Source: Pelagibius sp028280305 (GTDB lineage Bacteria; Pseudomonadota; Alphaproteobacteria; Kiloniellales; Kiloniellaceae). From it: a stretch of DNA of 64,000 nt. Made by a program: the position numbers and the translations under genes. Where the stretch lies: NCBI RefSeq assembly GCF_965233615.1, contig NZ_OZ247495.1; one strand, 5' to 3'. Positions 1 to 9,303 of the stretch are shown piece by piece; position 1 is the first letter of the stretch, and the number at the start of each line of letters is the position of its first letter. Below the pieces are notes generated by a model. The model ran no database searches and was not told the DNA's origin. It was given only the letters and a program-made list of their open reading frames with translations.

Positions 1-276
1 CGCGTCGCCATCGCCAGGGCGCTGATGCAGCGGCCACATATGGTCTTTGCAGACGAACCCGTCGCCAGCCTCGATCCCGCCGCCGGCGAGGACGTCATGG
101 CCCTCTTCGCCAACTTGATGCAGGACCAGAACGTAACACTCTTCTTCACCTCCCATCATCTGAACCACGCCCTCGACTTCGCTGATCATCTGATCGCGCT
201 GCAGAGCGGACGCAAGGTATTGGACGGCGTTAGCGCGGGTCAGAACTTGGCGACCTTGAAGTCGATCTACCAATGA
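1..276 (+). CDS. phnC: Phosphonate-type ABC transporter ATP-binding protein, C-terminal part (PhnC-like)
   Basis: The reading frame is open at the left edge, so only the last 91 codons are present. The piece starts just after the ABC signature region (RVAIARAL) and contains the Walker B/D-loop segment FADEPVASLDP, followed by the H-loop histidine in FFTSHHL. It would energise import across the inner membrane. The gene 37 bases downstream encodes a PhnE-type permease, which is why I read this as the PhnC component. The PhnC assignment rests mainly on that neighbour, since the diagnostic N-terminal half is missing. The substrate could be phosphonate, phosphite or another oxyanion. Confidence 0.8.
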   Translation, partial: RVAIARALMQRPHMVFADEPVASLDPAAGEDVMALFANLMQDQNVTLFFTSHHLNHALDFADHLIALQSGRKVLDGVSAGQNLATLKSIYQ

Positions 277-313
277 AGCCGCTTTTGCCCGAAACCTGCT
301 CAGGATCAAGCCT

Positions 314-1141
314 ATGGTCAATCAACCTCCTGACCAGGCGTTAGGGCAAAGCCCAAACAAGCCCGCCCTGCCGGCGCGTCTCGAGCGTCCCGGCATTCCC
401 GTCTTCCTGGTCTACCTTCTGGCGTTGGGGTTCTTTATTCTCGCGCTGGAAGGTTCGAAAATCTCGATATCCGGGTTTGTTGAGGGGCTGCCCCAGATGG
501 CCGACCTCTTTGCGCGTATGGTGCCGCCGGACATCAGCCGCATCGTGCCGATCGGCAAGGCGCTCCTTGAAACCTTTCAGATGGCTTTGGTCGGCACCAC
601 CTTGGGCGTCGCCTTCAGCCTGCCGCTGGCGGTCTTGGCAACCCGTCGCCTGTCACCGCACCCGGCCATTTACTATCTGTCTAGAGGCCTGATCTCCTGG
701 TTTCGCACTGTCCCCGACCTTGTCTGGGCTCTGTTCTTCGTCGTTACCGTCGGGCTCGGACCCTTTGCCGGCACCTTGGCGTTGATGGTCGATACCATGG
801 GTTTCTGCGGAAAGTTCTTCGCCGAGGCTATGGAAGAAACCGAGCCCGGCCCTCAAGAGGCGCTGACCGCTCTCGGCGCCAGCCCCAGCGGTGTCATCTG
901 CAGCGCCGTCATTCCGGCCGCGATGCCATCCTTTATAAACACCGGGCTGTTCAGTCTCGAGAAGGCGACGCGCTCCTCCGTTGTCCTTGGGCTCGTCGGC
1001 GCCGGCGGCATCGGTATTGAGCTGAAAGTGGCCATGGACCTCTTCGAGTACCCGACAGCCGCGACGATCATCGTCTGCATCTTCGTTCTCGTCCTGCTGG
1101 TCGAGCGTCTGAGCAGCCGGCTGCGGCACCGCATCATGTGA
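314..1141 (+). CDS. phnE: Phosphonate-type ABC transporter permease (PhnE-like)
   Basis: A 275-residue integral membrane protein with a long hydrophobic helix near residues 30-48 and several more from about 90 to 265. The cytoplasmic EAA-type loop that docks on the ATPase is visible around residues 177-200 (EALTALGASP...). The C-terminal segment LGLVGAGGIGIEL is typical of PhnE-family permeases. It lies 37 bases behind the ATPase end and would form the membrane channel of the same importer. An AGGA-like ribosome site precedes the ATG by about nine bases. Family membership is clear; phosphonate as substrate is inference. Confidence 0.85.
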   Translation: MVNQPPDQALGQSPNKPALPARLERPGIPVFLVYLLALGFFILALEGSKISISGFVEGLPQMADLFARMVPPDISRIVPIGKALLETFQMALVGTTLGVAFSLPLAVLATRRLSPHPAIYYLSRGLISWFRTVPDLVWALFFVVTVGLGPFAGTLALMVDTMGFCGKFFAEAMEETEPGPQEALTALGASPSGVICSAVIPAAMPSFINTGLFSLEKATRSSVVLGLVGAGGIGIELKVAMDLFEYPTAATIIVCIFVLVLLVERLSSRLRHRIM

Positions 1142-1193
1142 GCAGGCCGGCGAGAGCGAGCCTTCGCGAAAACCAACCCACGGAGAAGCAGCC

Positions 1194-1871
1194 ATGCAGG
1201 AAAACGCCCTCACCAACCAATCGGCCACCGCTCACGAAGCTTGGGAAAACCGCTGGCAGAGCGAGAGCGGTCGGGCGGATTGGCTCAATCCTGATCCCGA
1301 CGTCGCCGCAATCGTACCTCTGTTGCATTCAAGAAATTGCCACAGCATTCTTGATCTTGGCTGCGGCGTCGGGCGGCACGCCTGTTACCTCGCCAGCGAG
1401 GGTTTTGACGTTCACGCGATGGACGCCAGTCCTTCCGGCCTCGAGTTCGCGGCCAATCAGGCAACAGAGCATGGTCTTGAGATCACTTGCCGACAAGGCT
1501 TGATGACGGCCCTACCCTACGACGACGCCAGTTTCGACTATGTACTGTCCTTCAATGTCATCTATCACGGCGACGGCGAGGTGGTGGCACGCAGCATTGC
1601 GGAGATCCACCGCGTCCTGAAGCCCGGCGGCCTTTTCCAGGGGACCATGCTCTCGAAACGCAATGCCAACTATGGCATCGGTGTAGAAGTCGCGCCGAAC
1701 ACCTTCGTGGTCAGCGATGCGGGCGACGGTGACAAGAACCATCCGCACTATTATTGCAAGGCGGGCGAACTAGTGAATCTGTTCGAAGACTTCGAGCTGC
1801 TGTCGCTCGTCGACTGCGAACACGAGCGCCCCGGTTCCTATCACTGGCACCTTGTGGCGGAGCGGCTTTAA
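1194..1871 (+). CDS. Class I SAM-dependent methyltransferase
   Basis: A 225-residue soluble protein with the SAM-binding motif I ILDLGCGVGRHACYLA at about residues 45-60, the acidic motif II region DVHAMDAS, and the post-motif FDYVLSFNVIYH. The fold is the methyltransferase-11/25 type. GGAG eight bases before the ATG supports the start. It follows the phn permease by 52 bases on the same strand and could be co-transcribed with it, but nothing in the sequence identifies the methyl acceptor. Its last four bases overlap the convergent psuG stop. TehB-like detoxification enzymes and small-molecule methyltransferases are both possible. Confidence 0.75.
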   Translation: MQENALTNQSATAHEAWENRWQSESGRADWLNPDPDVAAIVPLLHSRNCHSILDLGCGVGRHACYLASEGFDVHAMDASPSGLEFAANQATEHGLEITCRQGLMTALPYDDASFDYVLSFNVIYHGDGEVVARSIAEIHRVLKPGGLFQGTMLSKRNANYGIGVEVAPNTFVVSDAGDGDKNHPHYYCKAGELVNLFEDFELLSLVDCEHERPGSYHWHLVAERL

Positions 1872-2845
1872 GAACCCTCGGCACTGTAAGCACCGGCGAT
1901 CGCTGCTGCCAGGCGCGCGTTGTTGCGTACCAGAGCGATGTTGGCGGTCAGGCTCGCGCCTTCGGTCAGGGCTTCCAGGCGTCCAAGCAGGAACGGCGTC
2001 ACGTCCTTCCCTTGAATGCCCTGCGCCGAAGCTTCTTGCAGCGCAGTCTGGATGTTCGCTTCCATCGCCGCGGCCGGAATTTCATCCTCAACCGGGATCG
2101 GATTGGCGATCACCAGACCACCGCCCAGACCATTACTGGGACCATCCGTGGGACCATCAGCAGGACCGAGCCCCCACTTGACCGCCATGACCGAAGCCAC
2201 CTGTTCCGCGCTGTCGCAACGCAGTGGCGCGGCAAGGCCGCTCTCGCGGCTGTAGAAGGCCGGAAAGGCATCGCTGCCGAAGCCGATGACCGGCACCCCC
2301 AGGGTCTCCAGCACTTCCAAAGTCTTGGGCAGGTCGAGGATCGCCTTGGCGCCGGCGCAGACCACGGCGACCGGGCTGCGCGACAGTTCCTGAAGGTCGG
2401 CGGAAATGTCGAAGCTGAACTCGGCGCCGCGGTGAACACCGCCGATGCCGCCGGTCGCAAAGATACGGATCCCGGCAAGAGCCGCGCAGATCATGGTGGC
2501 GGCAACCGTGGTCGAACCCGCCTGACCCGCGGCCAATACCGCCGGAAGGTCGGCACGGCTGACCTTTGCCACCGCCTTCATGTCGGCGAGGCGGCGCAGT
2601 TCCGTTTCCTCCAGGCCCACCCGGATGCGGCCGTCGAGGATCGCAATGGTCGCCGGTACCGCGCCGCCTGCGCGGATGTCGCTCTCCACCGCCAGCGCGG
2701 TTTCCAGATTGCGGGGAAACGGCATGCCGTGCGTGATGATGGTCGATTCCAGCGCCACGACCGCCCGCCCTTCCGCCAGCGCCTCGCTGACCTCGGGATG
2801 AACTGCCAGGCGCTCTGAATCTATTGTCGTGATGGTCCGGCTCAT
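1868..2845 (-). CDS. psuG: Pseudouridine-5'-phosphate glycosidase
   Basis: A 325-residue enzyme that splits pseudouridine 5'-phosphate into uracil and ribose 5-phosphate. The family hallmark ALESTIITHGMPFPRN sits near residues 30-46, and the conserved GGIGGVHRGAE segment near residues 130-142; length matches the family. The start ATG overlaps the TGA of the upstream kinase gene (ATGA), so the two are translationally coupled and form the standard PsuK-PsuG salvage pair. No transporter for pseudouridine is adjacent. Confidence is high because both partners are present. Confidence 0.93.
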   Translation of the reverse strand: MSRTITTIDSERLAVHPEVSEALAEGRAVVALESTIITHGMPFPRNLETALAVESDIRAGGAVPATIAILDGRIRVGLEETELRRLADMKAVAKVSRADLPAVLAAGQAGSTTVAATMICAALAGIRIFATGGIGGVHRGAEFSFDISADLQELSRSPVAVVCAGAKAILDLPKTLEVLETLGVPVIGFGSDAFPAFYSRESGLAAPLRCDSAEQVASVMAVKWGLGPADGPTDGPSNGLGGGLVIANPIPVEDEIPAAAMEANIQTALQEASAQGIQGKDVTPFLLGRLEALTEGASLTANIALVRNNARLAAAIAGAYSAEGS

Positions 2846-3789
2846 GCGGTCATGCGCTCCAGTTTTTCCAATGACAGGTCAGGGCAAACGCTCTCGGCGC
2901 AATCGACGGTCAACCGCGCAGCGGCGAGGGCTCGCGCCGCAGCCGCCTCCGGCGCGAGGTCCCGCAAACGCGCCTCCAGATAGGCCGCGGCCAGGGCATC
3001 ACCAGCGCCGGTAACATCCCGCAAGGGCCCGGGAAGACTCTCCAGTCGCTGGCAGGTCTGCGCGCCGGCGACCAAGAGACCTTCTGCACCCAGGGTAATC
3101 ACGACCTCGTCGACTCCGAGTGCCCGCAGGGCAGCGGCAGCGGCCTCCGGCGTGGCGTCGCCTCCGCTCTCCCCGACCAGCGTCATGGCTTCTTGCAGGT
3201 TCACAAAGAGAAAGGCCGTCTCGGAAAGCACTGCTTTGCACCGCAGCACCTTGGCCGGCGAAACACCGTTCACGGCCAGCGGGCAGCCTTCACCCGCCTT
3301 GGCGGCGATGTAGGCCAGGCTCTCCGGCGGCAGGTTGCAATCGGCGAAGATCGCCTCGGCAGACCAGAGATCATCCGGAAGCTGCTGCAACACAATCGGT
3401 TCGATCTCATCATAGATACGCATGTCCGCCACCGCGACCAGCATCTCGCCTTCCGGCTCCAGGGCAATCAAATGGAAAGCCGTCGGCGATGTGGCCGACC
3501 GGCTGAGGTGGCCGTGGTCGATGGGCAGGTTGTCCAGGCTCTCAAGGACGGCCAGGCCCTCGGCATCTTCGCCGATGCGGCTGACAAGCACGGCCTGCAC
3601 ACCCAGGCGGCCCAGATTCTCAGCGACGTTGCGGGCGACGCCGCCAAAACAACTCTCAATCGCCACCGGATTGGATGCCGCGGTCACGAAAGGCCGCGCG
3701 GCCTGTGCCTTACGGTCAAGATGGCAGGCCCCAAAGCAAACCACCTTCAAAGGCGGCGGTCCGGACGACGAGGAGTGATTAGATACCAT
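2842..3789 (-). CDS. psuK: Pseudouridine kinase, PfkB family
   Basis: A 315-residue ribokinase-family protein that would phosphorylate pseudouridine for PsuG. The N-terminal substrate-binding motif appears as FGGVARNVAENLGRLG, and the C-terminal PfkB signature as DVTGAGDALAAAYLEA with the catalytic aspartate in GAGDA. The open frame extends further upstream to 4011. I place the start at the ATG at 3789 because the residues before it are low-complexity and family homology begins soon after (KVVCFGACHLDRKA). Its TGA overlaps the psuG start. PfkB enzymes vary in substrate; the coupling to psuG makes pseudouridine the best assignment. Confidence 0.88.
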   Translation of the reverse strand: MVSNHSSSSGPPPLKVVCFGACHLDRKAQAARPFVTAASNPVAIESCFGGVARNVAENLGRLGVQAVLVSRIGEDAEGLAVLESLDNLPIDHGHLSRSATSPTAFHLIALEPEGEMLVAVADMRIYDEIEPIVLQQLPDDLWSAEAIFADCNLPPESLAYIAAKAGEGCPLAVNGVSPAKVLRCKAVLSETAFLFVNLQEAMTLVGESGGDATPEAAAAALRALGVDEVVITLGAEGLLVAGAQTCQRLESLPGPLRDVTGAGDALAAAYLEARLRDLAPEAAAARALAAARLTVDCAESVCPDLSLEKLERMTA

Positions 3790-3941
3790 AGTATGCAAAA
3801 CGACTCTGTCTCTTACGACAAAAGAAAGCGCGACTGTTCCCTTACTGGAAGCAGCCCGACGGCGCCAGAGCGGAGCGGAAACGGCGGCGGCAAAACTTCG
3901 CGATAGATTGCCCCTTCCCGGCAGGCTATACCCGAGAGGGG

Positions 3942-4751
3942 ATGAACTTTCAGTTGAACGGACATAGCCCCTCCGAATGGAAGGGGCCGGCCCAGGGTAT
4001 GCCCAAGGCATCGAAGCAGCAGTGCGGCGTCGCTTGGCAGCGGACCAAGGCCGTGCTGCGCCGCTTCTGCCTCTGCGGCATCATGATCGCGGTAGCGGTC
4101 TGCGGCGGACTGATGGCACCCGGCACCGGTCAGGCCCAGAGTTTGAGCGATCCGGCGCAGATCCGCGAAAGCCGCGACAGGGTGCTGGATTCTGGCAACT
4201 ACCAGACCGAAAGACCGGCGCCGCCCGAGGTTGAAGAGCGTGGCGAACCCCTGCGATTGCCGCCCTGGGTGATAGAAGCCTTCCTCTGGACCATCGCCGC
4301 GATTCTCGTCGTGATGGTGGCGGTCTTTCTGTTCAATGCCCTGCAGAACCGCACCGGCTTCAAACTGAAACGCAAATCGAAACAGCAGCCCTCCGCGACT
4401 CTCGTTGAAACCCCGCTTTTCGATATGCAGAGAGCGGTTGTCGACCGCAGCCTGGAAGAAGCCGACGCTCTGGCTGCCCAGGGCCGTTTCGCGGAAGCCA
4501 TCCACCTTCTGCTTCTGGTTGCCATGGATCGCTTGAGACGAGAACTGGGCGCGCGAATCGCACCGGCCCTTACCGGCCGCGAGGTGCTGCAACTGGCGCC
4601 GGTGCCGCCGGCCGTGGTCGAACCTTTGTCCCGCATGGTCTCGCTTTCGGAAATCAAACACTTCGGCGGACGCGATGCGGCCGGCCCGGACTACGATCAA
4701 TGCCGGCAGGACTTTCTGCAATTCAGCGGACAAGGTGAAGCGGCGCGATGA
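3942..4751 (+). CDS. DUF4129 domain membrane protein
   Basis: A 269-residue protein with an N-terminal hydrophobic stretch (about residues 44-66, ending in an AQA-like cleavage site), a proline-rich linker, one transmembrane helix (about residues 105-127), and a cytoplasmic helical C-terminal DUF4129 domain (AEAIHLLLLVAMDRLRRELG...TGREVL). DUF4129 is the domain found at the C-terminus of bacterial transglutaminase-like proteins and in MoxR loci. It is first in a six-gene chain ending at 10255. AGAGGGG abuts the ATG, which is unusually close, so a start at the ATG at 3999 is an alternative. Function is unknown. Confidence 0.75.
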   Translation: MNFQLNGHSPSEWKGPAQGMPKASKQQCGVAWQRTKAVLRRFCLCGIMIAVAVCGGLMAPGTGQAQSLSDPAQIRESRDRVLDSGNYQTERPAPPEVEERGEPLRLPPWVIEAFLWTIAAILVVMVAVFLFNALQNRTGFKLKRKSKQQPSATLVETPLFDMQRAVVDRSLEEADALAAQGRFAEAIHLLLLVAMDRLRRELGARIAPALTGREVLQLAPVPPAVVEPLSRMVSLSEIKHFGGRDAAGPDYDQCRQDFLQFSGQGEAAR

Positions 4752-6121
4752 GCCAGATTCCCGCAAGCAGCGGCGGTCGGCCCGAAGCACCCGGTGAGAC
4801 AGGGCCGGGTGGTATTGGACCGGGTGGCTCGGGGCCGGGTGGGGGCGTCTTCTCCTTTCAGGCCGTCGCCATTCTTGTGGTGGTCGGCATTCTCTGCTTT
4901 GCAACGGCAACATTGCTTGCCGTTTTTTCCGATCCCCAGAGCGAGCGGACCTTCGGCACCAATGCCTATTCCGATTCGGCCATCGGTCACCGTGCCTGGA
5001 CCGAAATCCTGAAAGATCTCGAGATTCCCCTTCTCGTCAGCCGCAACGCTTCGGCGGAGAAAGCCGGGGAGTACGGGCTGCTGGTAACCGCACAGCCCCA
5101 CATCACCAGCGACGCCGTGCAGGCTCTTGAGACCATGCGGGAAGCCTGGACCGTTTTGATCGTCCTGCCGAAGTGGGCCGGACGCCCGGACTTCCCGAAC
5201 CAGCGCTGGCTTGCGGAGATGCGTCTGCTGAACGATTCAACGCCTGAACAGGTTCTGTCCATGGTCGTGGATGATGCAGAGATCATCCGCAGCGAAACGC
5301 TGCAGACCTGGCGCGGCGCCGACTGGGATATCGAACCGAGTATCAGCAAAGCCCAGTTGATGCGGTCCGACGACATCGCCCCAATCGTGGAAGGCGATGA
5401 GGGCATTCTGCTCGGTGAAGTGCGCGACCGAGGCACAACCTACTGGATTTTGTCCGACCCCGATGTGATCTCAAACAGCGGCATCGACGAGGGCGACAAT
5501 GCCCTCTTTGCGGTCGCGCTGATTGAGGCGCTGCTACCGGCCGGCGGCACGGTCGTCTTCGATGAAGCCGTGCACGGCTTCACCACTTCGCCGGATCTAT
5601 GGCGCAATCTTCTCAGCTTTCCGCTGAACCTCGCCGCCCTGCAGATGCTGGCCGCGGTCGGCATCCTGGTTTGGGCGGCGGCGGGCCGCTTCGGCGCCCC
5701 CTTGCCGACCCCGCCACGGCTGGAAGCCGGCAAGCGTGGATTGATCGACAACACCGCCAGCCTCTTCGAATATGCCGGCAACCTGCCGGACATCCTGCGC
5801 CGCTATCACGATGCCTGCCTGCGCGATCTCGGACGCCATATGAACATTCCGCGCGATCTGGATGAACACGATCTCACACGCTGGCTTGACCGGGTCGGCG
5901 AGGCGCGCGGCACCAGCCTGCGCTACAGCGAGGTCAGCAGCCGCGCCGCGGCAGCAACCCAACAGCTGAACCCGCCTCTGCAACACTACCTGCGCGCCGC
6001 GCGGCGCCTTTACCGATGGAAACAGGAGATGATTCATGGACATAGAGCCGATCCAAACGGTTTGCGCTCGGATACGCGAGCAGGTTCGCAAAACCGTGGT
6101 CGGACAGGACGCCGCGCTTGA
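4748..6121 (+). CDS. DUF4350 domain membrane protein
   Basis: A 457-residue protein starting by an ATGA overlap with the DUF4129 gene. A Gly/Pro-rich N-terminus precedes a transmembrane helix (about residues 37-58). A periplasmic DUF4350 domain follows with the Asn/Tyr-rich start typical of the family (FGTNAYSDSAIGHRA), then a second helix near residues 295-315 and a helical cytoplasmic tail. DUF4350 proteins accompany MoxR ATPases, and their role is not established. The last 86 bases lie within the moxR gene in another frame, an unusually long overlap for this locus. Confidence 0.75.
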   Translation: MSQIPASSGGRPEAPGETGPGGIGPGGSGPGGGVFSFQAVAILVVVGILCFATATLLAVFSDPQSERTFGTNAYSDSAIGHRAWTEILKDLEIPLLVSRNASAEKAGEYGLLVTAQPHITSDAVQALETMREAWTVLIVLPKWAGRPDFPNQRWLAEMRLLNDSTPEQVLSMVVDDAEIIRSETLQTWRGADWDIEPSISKAQLMRSDDIAPIVEGDEGILLGEVRDRGTTYWILSDPDVISNSGIDEGDNALFAVALIEALLPAGGTVVFDEAVHGFTTSPDLWRNLLSFPLNLAALQMLAAVGILVWAAAGRFGAPLPTPPRLEAGKRGLIDNTASLFEYAGNLPDILRRYHDACLRDLGRHMNIPRDLDEHDLTRWLDRVGEARGTSLRYSEVSSRAAAATQQLNPPLQHYLRAARRLYRWKQEMIHGHRADPNGLRSDTRAGSQNRGRTGRRA

Positions 6122-6992
6122 CCTGATGATCGTCGCCCTTCTGTCTGAAGGGCATGTTCTGCTGGAGGGTGTTCCGGGCACCGCCAAGACGCTGCTCGCC
6201 CAATCCTTTGCCGCGTCGGTTTCCCTGCAGTTCGGACGGATCCAGTTCACCCCGGACCTGATGCCCGGCGACGTTCTGGGCACCAACATCTTCAATTTCC
6301 AGACCAGCGGTTTCGTACTCACCAAGGGACCGATCTTCAGCCAGATCCTCCTGGCGGACGAGATCAACCGGACTCCGCCGAAAACCCAGGCAGCGCTGCT
6401 CCAGGCCATGCACGAGCGGGCGGTGACCATCGACGGATCGACACATTCCCTGGGTGAGAATTTCATGGTGATCGCCACCCAGAACCCGATCGAACAGCAG
6501 GGAACCTATCCCCTGCCCGAAGCGCAACTCGACCGTTTTCTCTTCAAGCATATCCTGGACTATCCCGCACGCGACGAGGAACGCGCCATCGTCGCCCGCC
6601 ACGGCCACCGCAGCGTCATGCCGGAGGTATCCGACTTCGGCCTGGAGCAGGTCGCCGATCCGGCGGCCCTGGGGGCCATGCGGGGCGCTATCTCAGAGCT
6701 GCGGCTTTCAGACGACATCGTCGACTATATCGTCGATGTGGTGCGTGCGACCCGCGAACACGAGTCGCTGGAATTCGGCGCCTCACCCCGCTCGGCAAAC
6801 ATGATCGCGACCGCCGCCCGCGCTTACGCTGCCATAAACGGACGCGACTACGTCATTCCCGATGACGTGAAGTTCATTGCCCTGCCGGCTCTGCGCCACC
6901 GCATTGTCCTGGCGCCGGGTGCCGAGATCGAGGGCTTGCAGCCCGACATTCTGATCCGTCAGGTCCTCGACCAGGTGCCCGCCCCACGATGA
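6036..6992 (+). CDS. moxR: MoxR family AAA+ ATPase
   Basis: A 318-residue AAA+ chaperone-type ATPase. The Walker A variant GVPGTAKT is at about residues 45-52, Walker B ILLADEINR near residues 105-113, followed by PPKTQAALLQAMHERAVT and the sensor-1 region VIATQNPIEQQGTYPLPEAQLDRF. These are MoxR signatures, and length matches the family. AGGAG eight bases upstream of the ATG supports the start, although it falls inside the preceding gene. MoxR ATPases are thought to assist maturation of VWA or metal-containing partners; the DUF58 gene immediately downstream (ATGA overlap) is the usual partner. Confidence 0.93.
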   Translation: MDIEPIQTVCARIREQVRKTVVGQDAALDLMIVALLSEGHVLLEGVPGTAKTLLAQSFAASVSLQFGRIQFTPDLMPGDVLGTNIFNFQTSGFVLTKGPIFSQILLADEINRTPPKTQAALLQAMHERAVTIDGSTHSLGENFMVIATQNPIEQQGTYPLPEAQLDRFLFKHILDYPARDEERAIVARHGHRSVMPEVSDFGLEQVADPAALGAMRGAISELRLSDDIVDYIVDVVRATREHESLEFGASPRSANMIATAARAYAAINGRDYVIPDDVKFIALPALRHRIVLAPGAEIEGLQPDILIRQVLDQVPAPR

Positions 6993-8299
6993 TCCGCCCG
7001 ACCTTCCGCGCTGTCACCCTCTTTGCCGCCGGTGTTCCGCTGGCCTTTGGTGTGCTGTTGGCGGAAGAATCGTACTGGCCCTTTGTTGTCGCCTTGCTGT
7101 TCCTGTCGGGCTTCGCGCTGCTGACCGACAGCGTTTTGATGCTCTCCCCGGGTCGCCTGGATATCGATCTGAAGATCCCGAAAGTTCTCTTCATCGGAGA
7201 GACCGAGACCTTGGGGGTACGCCTGCAGGCGATGACGCAACGCCGGGCGACCATCGAAGCGGTCTGCGATGTGAACGGTCTGATCGAACGCCCCTTGCCC
7301 CTGCTGGCACCCCTGAACGCCCAGGGAACCGCCATACTGCCCTTCCCCTTGCAACCCAAACAGCGAGGCACGGCGGTGATCGAGCGGCTCTGGCTGCGCT
7401 GGTCCGGCCCTCTCGGGCTGGTGCGCGCCGTTCACGTGGTGCCGATCGACGCAGAACTCTCGGTCACCCCGAACATCCGCGGTGTCCGGCAAACCGCCAT
7501 CCAATTCTCCGATCCCAACGCTTTTTTCGGCATCAAGGCGCAGCGCCAGCAGGGCGAAGGCTCGGAGTTCGAAGCCCTGCGCGACTATGTTCCCGGTCTC
7601 GACCAGCGCTCCATCGACTGGAAGCACTCGGCCCGCCACCGCAGCCTGGTCTGCAAGGAGTTCCGAACCGAGCGCAACCATCAGATCGTGCTGGCTTTCG
7701 ATACCGGTCATCTGATGAGCGAGCCGCTGCAAGGCATCAGCAAGCTGGACCACGCCGTCAATGCCAGCCTGCAGCTTGGCTATGTCTCGCTGCGCGCCGG
7801 CGACCGTATCGGCGTCTTCGGTTTCGATTCCCGCGTGCGCCTGTTCAGCCAGCCGACGGGCGGGGTCGGAACCTTCTGGCGTCTGCAGAAAGCCGCGTCC
7901 GAGCTGAGCTACAGCCCCGACGAGACCAACTTCACCCTTGGCCTTTCGGCCCTGGCCGGGCGTCTCAACCGGCGATCTCTCGTTATCCTCCAGACCGAGT
8001 TCGTGGACACCATCACCGCCGAGTTGATGGTGGAGAACATAGAGCGCCTGGCCGCCCGGCACCTCGTGCTCTTCGTCTGCCTGCAGGACTCCACCCTGGA
8101 TGAAACCGTGGACGGAGACCCCACAAATGTGAATGCCATGTCCAAGTCGGTCATCGCAGACGAATTCCTGCGGGAACGGCGCATCGTGATGGAGCGCCTG
8201 AGGCGCATGGGCGTGCATTGCCTGGACGTAAAGGCCGAACAGATCGGCCCGGAGATCATCAATCGCTACCTTGAAATCAAGCGTCTGGAGTTGATCTGA
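6989..8299 (+). CDS. DUF58 domain protein with VWA-like domain
   Basis: A 436-residue protein with two N-terminal transmembrane helices (residues about 6-50), an immunoglobulin-like periplasmic segment, and the DUF58 hallmark ALRDYVPGLDQRSIDWKHSAR near residues 195-215, followed by a VWA-like fold (VLAFDTGHLM). DUF58 proteins are the standard partners of MoxR ATPases. The start overlaps the moxR stop, so expression is coupled. The VWA MIDAS motif is degenerate (DTGHL instead of DxSxS), so metal binding is doubtful. Confidence 0.88.
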   Translation: MIRPTFRAVTLFAAGVPLAFGVLLAEESYWPFVVALLFLSGFALLTDSVLMLSPGRLDIDLKIPKVLFIGETETLGVRLQAMTQRRATIEAVCDVNGLIERPLPLLAPLNAQGTAILPFPLQPKQRGTAVIERLWLRWSGPLGLVRAVHVVPIDAELSVTPNIRGVRQTAIQFSDPNAFFGIKAQRQQGEGSEFEALRDYVPGLDQRSIDWKHSARHRSLVCKEFRTERNHQIVLAFDTGHLMSEPLQGISKLDHAVNASLQLGYVSLRAGDRIGVFGFDSRVRLFSQPTGGVGTFWRLQKAASELSYSPDETNFTLGLSALAGRLNRRSLVILQTEFVDTITAELMVENIERLAARHLVLFVCLQDSTLDETVDGDPTNVNAMSKSVIADEFLRERRIVMERLRRMGVHCLDVKAEQIGPEIINRYLEIKRLELI

Positions 8300-9303
8300 T
8301 GAACGCGCCCCTGAAGAGCTTCGAGTTTCGGCGCGAACGTGAGGCAAGCTGGCGGGAGCTGGAGAACCTGATCGGCATTGCCGAGAAAAAAGGCCTGAAA
8401 TCGCTGCCTGCCGAACAATTGCTCCGGCTGCCGAGCCTTTACCGCGCCGCCCTGTCGTCACTCTCCGTGGCGCGCAGCATCTCCCTCGACCAGAACGTCG
8501 TCGGCTACCTGGAAAGTCTTTGCGCCCGCGCCTACTTCCAGGTCTACGGCGCGCGCTCGAACTTCTTCGAGAGCGTCGGCCAGTTCTTCGCCGTGAGTTT
8601 CCCGGCGGCTGTCCGCAGCGCTTTCTGGCCCATCATCATCGCCGGGTTCTGGATGACTCTGGGCCTGACCATCGGCTTCCTTCTGGTTCAAGCCTCGCCG
8701 GACTGGTATTACAGCTTTGTGCCCGCCGATCTCGCCGGCGACCGCACCCCCGCAAGCTCGACCGAGAGTCTGCGGCGCACACTCTTTGACGGTGCCGACA
8801 CGGCGGAGCGCCTCTACGTCTTCGCTACCTTTCTCTTCACTCACAACTCCAAGGTTGCCTTGATGGCCTTTGCCCTGGGCTTTGCCCTGGGAGTCCCGAC
8901 GATTCTGCTGATGTTCTACAACGGCCTGATTCTCGGCGCCTTCCTGGCGCTCTTCGACGGCCACGGACTGCTAGGCGATCTCGGCGGCTGGCTGTCGGTC
9001 CACGGCACGACCGAGATACTGGCCATCATTCTCTGTGGCGGCGGCGGTCTGGTGCTGGCACGCGCGATCATCTTTCCCGATCAGAACAGCCGTCTGGACA
9101 GCCTGGCGCGACGCGGCCGTGCCGCCGGCACCCTGGCCGTCGGCGCCGTGATGATGCTGCTCGTCGCCGGACTCTTAGAGGGTTTCGTGCGCCAATTGGT
9201 CACAGACACCGCCGTCCGCTATACCATCGGCGGTCTGATGCTGGCCTTCTGGCTGACCTACTTCACGTTTTCCGGGCGGGGCCGTAGCGATGGCGACGAC
9301 TAG
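8299..9303 (+). CDS. Stage II sporulation protein M (SpoIIM) family membrane protein
   Basis: A 334-residue protein with a soluble helical N-terminal third (FEFRREREASWRELENLIG...) and about five transmembrane segments from residue 105 onward, including the conserved HNSKVALMAFALGFALGVPT and YNGLILGAFLALF segments of the SpoIIM/DUF95 family. It starts on the last base of the DUF58 stop (TGATG). In non-sporulating bacteria this family sits in MoxR-RDD loci, so the name does not imply sporulation. A membrane-remodelling or channel-like role is only a guess. Confidence 0.85.
   Translation: MNAPLKSFEFRREREASWRELENLIGIAEKKGLKSLPAEQLLRLPSLYRAALSSLSVARSISLDQNVVGYLESLCARAYFQVYGARSNFFESVGQFFAVSFPAAVRSAFWPIIIAGFWMTLGLTIGFLLVQASPDWYYSFVPADLAGDRTPASSTESLRRTLFDGADTAERLYVFATFLFTHNSKVALMAFALGFALGVPTILLMFYNGLILGAFLALFDGHGLLGDLGGWLSVHGTTEILAIILCGGGGLVLARAIIFPDQNSRLDSLARRGRAAGTLAVGAVMMLLVAGLLEGFVRQLVTDTAVRYTIGGLMLAFWLTYFTFSGRGRSDGDD

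Noticed and set aside
8299..9303. Evidence for sporulation from the SpoIIM-family protein
   Set aside because: This family is widespread in non-sporulating bacteria in MoxR-RDD loci, and no other sporulation gene is present.
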